This document shows, piece after piece, positions 39,501-46,594 of a stretch of DNA of 57,031 nucleotides. Where the stretch lies: the NCBI GenBank assembly GCA_017649745.1, contig JAGCGE010000201.1, positions 1 through 57,031 of the forward strand, written 5' to 3'. The notes beneath the pieces are model-generated. The model made no database searches and was not told the DNA's origin. It saw nothing but the letters and a program-made list of their open reading frames with translations. A program made the translations under genes and the position numbers. The DNA is from Clostridiales bacterium. Its GTDB lineage: Bacteria; Bacillota_A; Clostridia; Saccharofermentanales; Saccharofermentanaceae. Position 1 is the stretch's first letter; every line of letters starts with the position of its first letter.

Positions 39501-42500
39501 ATACTATGCCTATCGCCTTAATAATTCTGGCAATACCCATCATTAATGTGTCCGGTCTATATCCTGTAAAGTTTTCACCTAGGTCACTGATAGTGCCCAT
39601 CAGCCACTTTAGACGTCTAAAGAATGACAATACTTCAATGACTATCAATACTTTAACGGCTGATACAAGAACCTTCTTAATGTTCTCCATAGCCTTCATA
39701 GCTTCATCAGATTCATCAAAGCCAATCAAGTATTTGAATGCTAACCAAATCTGAGAGAAGCCATCACGTAAAAGTTCGGCTATCGCTAAAATATAAGGCC
39801 CGGCACTAACAATAACGTCTCCAACTGCGGTGGCTATCCAAACAAGCAAACTTACCAGATTGGATAATATCCAGAAAACCAGATCAAATATTTTCTCTGG
39901 GCCAAAGTCTTCAATACCGGTTACTTTTCCTATAATCTCGAATATGGCATTCGCTATCTCATTGAATACATCAACTAATACCCAGAAAATATCAACAATC
40001 TTGTCCCAAGCTTCCGAGAAAGTAGGGGATACTCCTCCCATCTTGTCAATAAGGTCTTCAAAGAAACCAACAACTTTGTCTTTAAATCCAGCGAGATTTA
40101 ATCCTGTAACGGAATCTACAGCCTCGATGATTCTATTTACACCATGACTAAGGCAATCACCAATAAAGCTGAGAACTTCATCGACCTTCTGCGGTCCAGT
40201 TCCAACTTTAAACCGTTCCATCATTTGCGAGAAACGAATAGGCAGCCACTCAAATATGTCATAACAAAGAATACTAAAAGCTGCCTGCGCTCGTTTCCCA
40301 AATTCATTAAAGAAACTAAAGACACCATCTCCAATAGCTTCAAGCTTATCAGAAATAACCTTAGGATCAATGTTAAATAATGCTGCTACAAAATTGGTTA
40401 CAGCTTTTACAGCAAGCTTAAAGGCATTTCTGATTGTCGTTAAAGCAAAAACTATAACTGCTGGTATAATATCGCTTGCGCTTTTAATGCCAGTTACAAG
40501 AGGATTTAAAGAATCATATAAGAAATGATAAATTATATCACCTAACTCATCAAAAATCTTATAAATAGTCTTGTAAACTTTTCGTGCTGTTTTATCACTA
40601 ACCCCAAATAAGCCTAGTAATCTAACAACAAAACTGCCAATGGCGGCACCTAGAGATTCAAAAACATCCCAAATAATTTCAAGCTGTTCTGAACAAGGAT
40701 CTAGCACAAAATCTATAATGCTTAAACCAGTAACCCATAATGCATTAAGAGCAGCAACAACGACGTCAATAGCTCCGTATAATACAGTGAATGTTTTAGT
40801 TAAAACTTTTAATGCAAAGTTAAAACCAGAACTATTTAAAATCTTTTCAACAGCTAAGTTTAAGGTATAAACAATCTCTAAAATAAAGCCAATAGCTTTA
40901 GATAATGTCTTATCTAATGTGTTCCCAAAAACATTATCGACTCCAAATATAGCTTTAACTAACTTCCATATACCGCTGACTAATGCCCCTATGAGTTTCC
41001 AAACATTAGCCATTAACTCGCCAAGCCTTTCTACGGTCCTACTTTCTACTATACTATTAATCGTATCGCCAAGGGCATTAAGGCCAACAACAAGTTTATC
41101 AAATACTTTTACAGTATTACTTTCCAGACTTCCAGAAGTACCTGATAATATTTGAAACAAAGTACTAAATATTTTTATTACTCCGCTTCCAGCCTTGCCT
41201 AATCCTTCCCATAGAGCCTGTTGCTTTGTTAATTCGTCTCCGTTTTCATCAAATATCCCGCTTGATTCCTTACTCCATTTAGCTAATTCCTTAGCGACAT
41301 TACTCAATGGCGTAGCGAAAATATCATACATGCTATTTGCAAAGTCTGTCCATAATTCTGCAGCTTCTTCGTAATTACCAATTAAAGATTTAAATATCTT
41401 CAAGAACTGCGTACCTACAGCGTCCTTCGTTGCATCAATAGCTTCGGTAAAAGTCGTTGCTTCCTGTGCTGCTTTTAAAGCGTTCCAACCAACTTTGTAT
41501 TCTTCGCTAGTAAGCTTTTGCAAAGAATTTATTACTTTCTGGTAGTCTTCATCAACTAATTCGATATCGCCGTTTGCTATCATAGCATCGACCATTTCTT
41601 GAGCAGACTTACCAGTCTTCTTCATTTGATTACCCATTCTTATAAATTGGGTAACGGTCAAATCAGAATCTTCGTTTAATTCATTTACTAATGGAATTAC
41701 TTCATTAGAAACACTAGAGAATTTCTGTAAACCTTTCTCAAGTACTTCTGTTGTAAACCATCTGGCGTTTTCATTATTAAGCTGATTCGCCTCAAAGAAC
41801 CAGTTACGAATCTGAGCATCTGTGGCGTCTTTTCCAAGAATCCTACGCGCTTCAGCTAAATCTTCAGCTCGAATCGTACCTGCCTCTTTAGCAGCTTCAA
41901 TAAATACATCCTTAGCTGCAGTTGTACCCATTGACTTAAGGTTTGCCATCTGAGTCCAGTCTTGGTACTTAACATAACCAGCACCTAAAGCCTGAGACAT
42001 CTGATACATTGCCTGAGAAGCAACTGTAGCATTCTGTCCTGACAAAGCAGCCCAGTTAGCAATACCTTGCATATCTGCTACTGCCGAATCAAGACCAATT
42101 CCGGCACCCAAGAATTTACCAATGGTGCCTACCATGTCTGTAAAGTTGTATGAGGTTTCATCTGTATAAGCCATTAATTCGGCTAGTTTAGATTCAACGC
42201 CATCAATTGCAGCAGAACCATTGGCTTCGAGCTTTGCCAATTCTTCATCCGACAATGCTGCAAGAATATTCTTTACACCATGGGTATACTCATCATATTT
42301 AGCATATCCGGCTTTAGGATCAATGATGTCTGTTGTAACAGACTTAACGGCGTTTATAGCGCCTGTAATTTTCGAAGTAAAATAATTAGCGATTTCATCT
42401 GTAACTTTATAGAACACCCTTCCGACTAAAGAAAAGTGATCTCCTACGCCGTCAATCGCTTTATTGAGTTTATCGAAATCGATAGACTCGGAGGCTTTCT

Positions 42501-42648
42501 CTAGATCTTTAAAGCTTCTTGCAGAGTCTTCAAACTCCATTTCTTCTTTAAACTGATCTAGAGACTTCATTGAAGCACTAATATTCTTTTCAAACTCTTT
42601 ATTGTCAAATGACATTTGAACAATTTGGTTTTCAATAACAGTGCTCAT
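36577..42648 (-). CDS. Tape measure protein
   Basis: 2023 aa, the longest gene. Helical N-terminal 150 residues, a tape-measure core near 150-450 (GIGLDSAVADMQGIANWAALSGQ), many hydrophobic segments around 1050-1550, then repeated GLWNGI and FGI(A/S)SPSK motifs near 1680-1850. Sets tail length and probably enters the membrane during DNA injection. At about 0.15 nm per residue the tail would be near 300 nm. ATGA overlap with the preceding gene. Confidence 0.9.
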   Translation of the reverse strand: MSTVIENQIVQMSFDNKEFEKNISASMKSLDQFKEEMEFEDSARSFKDLEKASESIDFDKLNKAIDGVGDHFSLVGRVFYKVTDEIANYFTSKITGAINAVKSVTTDIIDPKAGYAKYDEYTHGVKNILAALSDEELAKLEANGSAAIDGVESKLAELMAYTDETSYNFTDMVGTIGKFLGAGIGLDSAVADMQGIANWAALSGQNATVASQAMYQMSQALGAGYVKYQDWTQMANLKSMGTTAAKDVFIEAAKEAGTIRAEDLAEARRILGKDATDAQIRNWFFEANQLNNENARWFTTEVLEKGLQKFSSVSNEVIPLVNELNEDSDLTVTQFIRMGNQMKKTGKSAQEMVDAMIANGDIELVDEDYQKVINSLQKLTSEEYKVGWNALKAAQEATTFTEAIDATKDAVGTQFLKIFKSLIGNYEEAAELWTDFANSMYDIFATPLSNVAKELAKWSKESSGIFDENGDELTKQQALWEGLGKAGSGVIKIFSTLFQILSGTSGSLESNTVKVFDKLVVGLNALGDTINSIVESRTVERLGELMANVWKLIGALVSGIWKLVKAIFGVDNVFGNTLDKTLSKAIGFILEIVYTLNLAVEKILNSSGFNFALKVLTKTFTVLYGAIDVVVAALNALWVTGLSIIDFVLDPCSEQLEIIWDVFESLGAAIGSFVVRLLGLFGVSDKTARKVYKTIYKIFDELGDIIYHFLYDSLNPLVTGIKSASDIIPAVIVFALTTIRNAFKLAVKAVTNFVAALFNIDPKVISDKLEAIGDGVFSFFNEFGKRAQAAFSILCYDIFEWLPIRFSQMMERFKVGTGPQKVDEVLSFIGDCLSHGVNRIIEAVDSVTGLNLAGFKDKVVGFFEDLIDKMGGVSPTFSEAWDKIVDIFWVLVDVFNEIANAIFEIIGKVTGIEDFGPEKIFDLVFWILSNLVSLLVWIATAVGDVIVSAGPYILAIAELLRDGFSQIWLAFKYLIGFDESDEAMKAMENIKKVLVSAVKVLIVIEVLSFFRRLKWLMGTISDLGENFTGYRPDTLMMGIARIIKAIGIVLIALAILSRQDIGKLAMALIAMYAGVRIICLMFYKILKNLTVLVNWAKKNEIDGAALNGYVKNINKIFKIISRMIIQIALVLTLLTWANDKYGADAMTSATMSLALSIMVISVGAKAIVKASSNLSSSADQLKGVKKVINKLLSAITLIASTLLISMKLLSYMESKGLDGNEALGVVLGFAGVFVVFTIGVKAILKASKNLNDSQATGAAKTVAKTGGAIGFMALVVGGLGYILSNYADEYMLESIALGLGIMLGCTIIIAAVIVIISKVAGPKIVTQASSALSNLAKAAGQVAVIAAVIDLIVVASISVLGVMYILYKVIEKAKPLELIGAMASTFLLFLAVGLLVKLMATIHIESAATQILAFSVAMVALAIAVAVFVKAVQSLQDSLLEIEDIKGIFILGVIAITLTAFAGVASLITPGITSLLGFAGSMMLLSLALLVFCGVMKLIANGIEMDTLLQLAGAFAIFVGAVALIAGIVSLLPGTTAVINALGNAIFKMALGLAILVGVIMLMTVIDKIADRLNESMVGLQEKIPELIENVVTLLVVILNALADSLMLHAEELGESLYKLLLAIVGIVFTLLSNIFEDSIKPILEAVGEWFSDVWDGIVDGFWAVVNWFKKIGQAIVDFFVDLWDSICEFFGIASPSKKFAELGLNILEGLWNGIKSAAEWIWGLIVGVFQAIWNGIVAVFSTIFDFGRNLLQKIWDGISAGFSAYISFIKNVFLKIWDFITAPFKAIYNLGKNIVEGLWNGINDMVNWVCDKIKGFCGKALGAIKKFFGISSPSKVMAQIGNYMMEGLGIGLDEGEGGVLNTVKKVASDVLGGFSGMTDIPVGFDVESMTGMSDFSVDNLTVDGMVDYGDTLAFDPSSAGLSSVYSMNVVPNYNAMGGMDIPTNFQPTIKDSQLEQITDAETTGTQDIVDAIHEMRDELTRQAEIISKYQMVLDSGVLVGELVAPMDKALGNRAKVATGRGI

Positions 42649-43037
42649 ACTTTAGTAACCTCCTTCCAAATTTTATTGGCAATACTATCATAAATTGGAG
42701 CTATTGCTGGATTAATAAAATCTCGACCTTCAACGTAAACACCACCCTTTGTTAAATGCCCATACTGTATAAGTATGACTACTGGGACGGTGTTGTATCC
42801 AACAACATGGTCATTTGTAAATATCAGTCTCGCTCCGTTATTATCGTGAACGACCTCGTAATTCCAAGCGTCCGCCGACTCTCCGGAATCTTTAGGGGTG
42901 GCGTCTCGTAAGGCTTCCACCCCTAGTTTTCCGTAATTGTCAAGATTCAGCTTGTCAATAGCTTTCTTTATCTTACTTAAGTAAGACTCTGTCTTTTCAA
43001 AAGGTTTACCTTTTACTCCCATTTTGAATCCGCCCAT
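42645..43037 (-). CDS. HK97 gp10-like neck/tail completion protein
   Basis: 130 aa from MGGFKMGVKG (GGAGG seven bases upstream). DATPKDSGESADAWNYEVV and VVILIQYGHLTKGGVYVEGRDFI match the gp10-like family, which completes the head-tail joint. It sits between the chaperone and the tape measure rather than before the tube gene, an unusual place. Confidence 0.7.
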   Translation of the reverse strand: MGGFKMGVKGKPFEKTESYLSKIKKAIDKLNLDNYGKLGVEALRDATPKDSGESADAWNYEVVHDNNGARLIFTNDHVVGYNTVPVVILIQYGHLTKGGVYVEGRDFINPAIAPIYDSIANKIWKEVTKV

Positions 43038-43054
43038 TGTCAAGCCTCCACTAT

Positions 43055-43621
43055 TTAATGATGCTTTGCTGACTTTGCTCTACGAGCAGCCATTGCCTGA
43101 TGACGAGCCAGAGCAGCTTCTCTAGGCGTTGCCTTATTAGCCTTATTCTCTGCCGCTTCCTCTTCCTGACAAACTCGTATTAAGGTCAATAACCTACTCA
43201 AGTGCCATTTCTGGCATTCGAATGGTATGTTGTAATGTACCATGAAATAGTAAATACGTTCGCTGGTCAAAGGACGAGTATCTCGTTTACCTGCTTGTGG
43301 TTTTTTACTGAACCAAGTTGCCGTCTTCTGATCTTGAATGTATTCTATTATTTCTTTTAAATTGTTTTGTGTTAAAGCGTAGTAAACATTTGGGTCTACG
43401 TTTTGTGTAATGGTCATTTGCTTAATGTAGTCCATTACCATCTCTTGAGTCATGTTCTGTTGCGTCTGATCATACACAATAAACGGTTTCTTCCATGTTG
43501 CTTCCCACTTTGAAACAGACACTAGCGAATGCTCTAATTGTAGGGTCGTTTCTTTTGTATATACAAACTGATCGGTTCGTTCGTTAAAGAACTCTCCACT
43601 AGGAACTACAATTTTAAGCAC
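43055..43621 (-). CDS. Second tail assembly chaperone-like protein
   Basis: 188 aa from GTG, six bases after AGGTGG. LEHSLVSVSKWEATWKKPF and YYFMVHYNIPFECQKWHLSR are hallmarks of a conserved Gram-positive siphophage protein between the first chaperone and tape measure. Ends with an Ala/Arg/Lys-rich helix. I see no slippery sequence joining it to the previous gene, so it is probably a separate product, unlike lambda G/GT. Confidence 0.7.
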   Translation of the reverse strand: MLKIVVPSGEFFNERTDQFVYTKETTLQLEHSLVSVSKWEATWKKPFIVYDQTQQNMTQEMVMDYIKQMTITQNVDPNVYYALTQNNLKEIIEYIQDQKTATWFSKKPQAGKRDTRPLTSERIYYFMVHYNIPFECQKWHLSRLLTLIRVCQEEEAAENKANKATPREAALARHQAMAARRAKSAKHH

Positions 43622-43635
43622 TTGTTACCACCTAC

Positions 43636-44058
43636 TTACTTCTGCGGAGCTTTGTGATCCTGAAGCAAGCCCTGGGATTCTGCTTTTTCCCTCAGAGAAG
43701 AAGGAATAATAGCGGTAAAGAATGCACTCATCTTCTCTTCGCTGCTCATGAGTTCCATAAGCAAAACATTGTAAGCCTCAGATCTCGTGAATCTCTTTGC
43801 CAGAGACTGGTCTTCTCCTTTATCAAGGAACTTGCCATCCGGAGTTTTCTCACCATAAGCAGCAAGTATGATACCCTTAAAGGTCTCCATAATCTTTCTA
43901 CGGTCTTTGGTGTCAATGATCTCCTGAAGACGATCTCTAAAACCGCCCTCCGTTGTAAACTCCATCTCAATCAATTCAGACTCATTGAGATTGAAGTAAA
44001 AGGTCTCGGTAACATCCTCATCATTGTAATTTTTGTACGTAATTTTCTTTGCTAACAT
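43636..44058 (-). CDS. Tail assembly chaperone
   Basis: 140 aa. MLAKKITYKNYNDEDVTETFYFNLNESELIEME and the helix DRRKIMETFKGIILAAYGEK match the Gp13/Gp14-type tail chaperones that bind tape measure protein during tail assembly. Good GGAGG site. The hairpin at 44108 just upstream separates it from the tube genes. Confidence 0.75.
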   Translation of the reverse strand: MLAKKITYKNYNDEDVTETFYFNLNESELIEMEFTTEGGFRDRLQEIIDTKDRRKIMETFKGIILAAYGEKTPDGKFLDKGEDQSLAKRFTRSEAYNVLLMELMSSEEKMSAFFTAIIPSSLREKAESQGLLQDHKAPQK

Positions 44059-44107
44059 AGTGTATTAGCCTCCTTAAATTTTATGAAAATATGTCAAAAA
44101 GTAGACC

Positions 44108-44132
44108 CCCGTAGGCACTAAGTACCCACGGG
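44108..44132 (-). terminator. Terminator between tube genes and tail chaperone
   Basis: CCCGT/ACGGG stem extended by GGG/CCT on the minus strand, then CTACTTTTTGACATATT. Would make tube transcripts more abundant than those of the downstream tail genes. Confidence 0.7.
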
Positions 44133-44174
44133 AGCCCAAAGAAAAAGTGAATGAAACGGGACAAGCAAATATCA

Positions 44175-44837
44175 TCAACCGTTTGCATCAGGAGTAAGCT
44201 TGCCCTTTACATCGTCCGGAAGGAATAACGTAGGAGTATGTGTAGCATCTCCCCAAAGTTCTTTCTCAAAGTCTGCAAGCTTATCCGGATCAGCATAACG
44301 TGCATCGATCTCAAGATGAGCAATCGGCTTATAGCCAGTTACATCAACAGGAGTCGTCGTAATAGCCCAACTGAACGTCATGTTCTCGGGGGAATCATTA
44401 ACGGTTGCATAAGCCTTCTCAGTAGGAGCAGCAAAGCATCCGTAAACAAGATGAATCTTGTAAGAATGATCATTGCCGTCGTCATTGGAACCGATCAGGG
44501 TCTTGTATGCAAGGCCAAACGTCTTATGAGCCTGCTGAGAAATATAAACACCCGGCTTCGGCTTAGCAATACCAATGCAGGTATTAAACTCAGTAGGATA
44601 CTGAATTGCCTCGATCGTTGCGCCGAACTCTTCAACAGACATCAGATTCAAATACTTAATGTTATCAGCATAAACAGCCGTAGCTTCTGCTCCAGAAGGA
44701 GATTCAGTAAATGCAGTAACACCATTCCAGGCTACTCCGGTCTCATAGCCGCTAGAGCCCATCACATAAAGCGTCATGTTACTAATACCAGTTTCATAAA
44801 ACCGCTCATTAGTAGCATCCCATGTTAAAGCTGCCAT
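44175..44837 (-). CDS. Major tail tube protein, copy 2
   Basis: 220 aa. MAALTWDATNERFYETGISN, TAFTESPSGAEAT, then KAYATVNDSPENMTFSW, the pattern of phi13/TP901-type tube proteins. It is a diverged tandem copy of the gene at 44855-45508; the two share long identical stretches in the centre. GGAGG upstream. Confidence 0.85.
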   Translation of the reverse strand: MAALTWDATNERFYETGISNMTLYVMGSSGYETGVAWNGVTAFTESPSGAEATAVYADNIKYLNLMSVEEFGATIEAIQYPTEFNTCIGIAKPKPGVYISQQAHKTFGLAYKTLIGSNDDGNDHSYKIHLVYGCFAAPTEKAYATVNDSPENMTFSWAITTTPVDVTGYKPIAHLEIDARYADPDKLADFEKELWGDATHTPTLFLPDDVKGKLTPDANG

Positions 44838-44854
44838 TTAATTATCCTCCTTCC

Positions 44855-45508
44855 TTACATCATACCGATAACCGCTCCGGGAAGCGGAAGGTACGGATCA
44901 GTGCCCTGTCCACCAAACAACGCTGTTTCAAGAGCCGTAAGTTTGCTGGAGTTAGCCTCAGTCGATACAATCTCCATATGAGAGATCGGCTTATAAGTAG
45001 ACTCATAACCCACAACCGGGATCTTCGTGGTCGTAATAGACCAGCTGAATGTCATGTTCTCGGGGGAATCATTAACGGTTGCGTAAGCCTTCTCGGTAGG
45101 AGCTGCAAGACAATTCCAAATCAGGTGAAGGGTGTAACCCTTATCAGCACCATTAGAATCGCAAATTTTGGTTCTGTAAACCAGACCAAATGCTTTACGA
45201 GGCTGCTGACCAATCTTTACACCAGCAACGAGCTGTGCAGTTCCATCGCACTCATCAAAAGCCTCGGGGCTCTGAAGAGCTTCAAGAGTAGCACCAAGCT
45301 CCTCGTCAGAAACGAGGTTCAAGTACTTGATGTTATCTGCATAAACACCAGTTGCTTCTGCACCGGAAGGAGATTCAGTAAAAGCGGTGATGCCATCCCA
45401 GGCATAACCCATCGGATAAGCGCCATTATTAATCGGGTATACAACCATATGGTCGACACCGGTCTGATACTGGCGAACGGATTCTTCATCCCATGTCAAA
45501 GCTGCCAT
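44855..45508 (-). CDS. Major tail tube protein, copy 1
   Basis: 217 aa from MAALTWDEESVRQYQTG (AAGGAG seven bases upstream); an earlier in-frame ATG includes the ribosome site. Same conserved boxes as copy 2. The gene order terminator protein, tube, tube is normal apart from the duplication. One copy may be the main tube and the other a minor or decoration form. Confidence 0.85.
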   Translation of the reverse strand: MAALTWDEESVRQYQTGVDHMVVYPINNGAYPMGYAWDGITAFTESPSGAEATGVYADNIKYLNLVSDEELGATLEALQSPEAFDECDGTAQLVAGVKIGQQPRKAFGLVYRTKICDSNGADKGYTLHLIWNCLAAPTEKAYATVNDSPENMTFSWSITTTKIPVVGYESTYKPISHMEIVSTEANSSKLTALETALFGGQGTDPYLPLPGAVIGMM

Positions 45509-45522
45509 GTATTTTTCTCCTT

Positions 45523-45843
45523 TTAGTAATAAGTAGTAAAAGTCCAATGATGTAAATTATCGGCCGTATACTCTCGGTCGAAGTGTGTCATTGGTTGAGT
45601 CTTTAGATACATCTCGGGAAATGTTGCATCGGGATTTGTATCTATGTAAGTAACGGTATAAGCGGGCTTGGAACGGTAGAGTATATCATCCGCATGTTCT
45701 GTATCATACCTATATAAACTATAGATTATACAGGGGTACGAAAGTTTAACATTGCCAGGAGGCTGAAAGTAAACCTTTTTACCTTCCCCAATTAAGCCCT
45801 CAAGAACAAGTTGAAACTGCCTGCGTCTGCTCATCTCAGCCAT
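45523..45843 (-). CDS. Tail terminator-like protein
   Basis: 106 aa from MAEMSRRRQFQLVL. VYFQPPGNVKLSYPCIIYSL and a final HFDREYTADNLHHWTFTTYY match small tail-completion proteins that cap the tube in Gram-positive siphophages. The ATG overlaps the end of the previous gene by eight bases and has GGGAGG upstream. Confidence 0.7.
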   Translation of the reverse strand: MAEMSRRRQFQLVLEGLIGEGKKVYFQPPGNVKLSYPCIIYSLYRYDTEHADDILYRSKPAYTVTYIDTNPDATFPEMYLKTQPMTHFDREYTADNLHHWTFTTYY

Positions 45844-46156
45844 TATACACACCTCCCAAGGTTAAGCGAAGACGAGGGAACTGGATTTCAACATAAGTTA
45901 CTTTCCATTTAGCGCCCTCGACTTCGACATAACGAATATCTTGGTAATACTGTGTAGCATAAGGGTCGGCAATAATAGTAACCTGATGAGAGAGCACGAG
46001 GTTATCATTAATAGACTCTGGATTGATCTGAGTACGATATGATGCCTTAGTAAAGTCACCATAGTAGGTCTTCTCTACAATCGTATCTACCCAAACACCA
46101 GAGTGTTCTTCAGTCTCGGCACAAACACCAAAACCAACTTTACCTGAAAACTTCAT
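45836..46156 (-). CDS. Head closure-like protein
   Basis: 106 aa. MKFSGKVGFGVCAETEEHSGVW, DNLVLSHQVTIIADPYA and WKVTYVEIQFPRLRLTLGGVYNG, a pattern I recognise from the head-closure/stopper position of Clostridia phages. GGGAGAG site. Role is from family position, not sequence chemistry. Confidence 0.65.
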   Translation of the reverse strand: MKFSGKVGFGVCAETEEHSGVWVDTIVEKTYYGDFTKASYRTQINPESINDNLVLSHQVTIIADPYATQYYQDIRYVEVEGAKWKVTYVEIQFPRLRLTLGGVYNG

Positions 46157-46186
46157 CTTTTCTCTCCCATTTTGAAGTTTTTATTA

Positions 46187-46594
46187 CTAGCCGTTAGCAG
46201 TAGCGCATACAAGATCGCTCAGGTCAAGCGAAAAGCCATCATGTACACCGCTCGTGACAACGTCAACCTTAAGAATCTGGTTCTCATTGTCAGTTACACG
46301 GAAGATGCAGATGCCATCCGGATCAAGTTTGGTCATCGGTTTCTCCGGATGCGTAGAAGGATCAAGACCTACCCAGATCTCATCTGCAGCGGAGTTCACG
46401 AACTTAAGTGCAAGGTAGTTGCCTTCCTGCTCTGCCGGATTTCCAGACCAACCAGTATAGCCAGTTACATACTTCAAGCTGCCGGTCACAGCTCCATCAG
46501 CGACTGCGACGTCTTCCTGGAGATCATCGCAATCCTTGCCGAGGAGATCAATGGACGAATCGGTTACCGGAGTTACTTCCGTCGTCCCTACTGA
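46187..46594 (-). CDS. -1 frameshift extension of the capsid protein (Ig-like decoration domain)
   Basis: 135 codons read in the -1 frame relative to the capsid gene. There is no ATG or ribosome site; the only upstream start is a TTG at 46648 without SD, inside the capsid gene. At the capsid end the minus strand reads GCA AAT TTT CAG TAG. A AAT TTT is a canonical slippery heptamer, and slipping -1 enters exactly this frame. Six bases later GGACGA can pair with TCGTCC. The domain (VTGSLKYVTGYTG, GNYLALKFVN, GICIFRVTDNENQ) resembles capsid decoration/fibre proteins that follow the capsid gene in related phages. The fusion would be about 730 aa. Confidence 0.6.
   Translation of the reverse strand, partial: SVGTTEVTPVTDSSIDLLGKDCDDLQEDVAVADGAVTGSLKYVTGYTGWSGNPAEQEGNYLALKFVNSAADEIWVGLDPSTHPEKPMTKLDPDGICIFRVTDNENQILKVDVVTSGVHDGFSLDLSDLVCATANG

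Noticed and set aside
43055..44058. Lambda G/GT-type frameshift between the two tail chaperone genes
   Set aside because: The second gene has its own GTG with a ribosome site, and I see no slippery heptamer near the end of the first.
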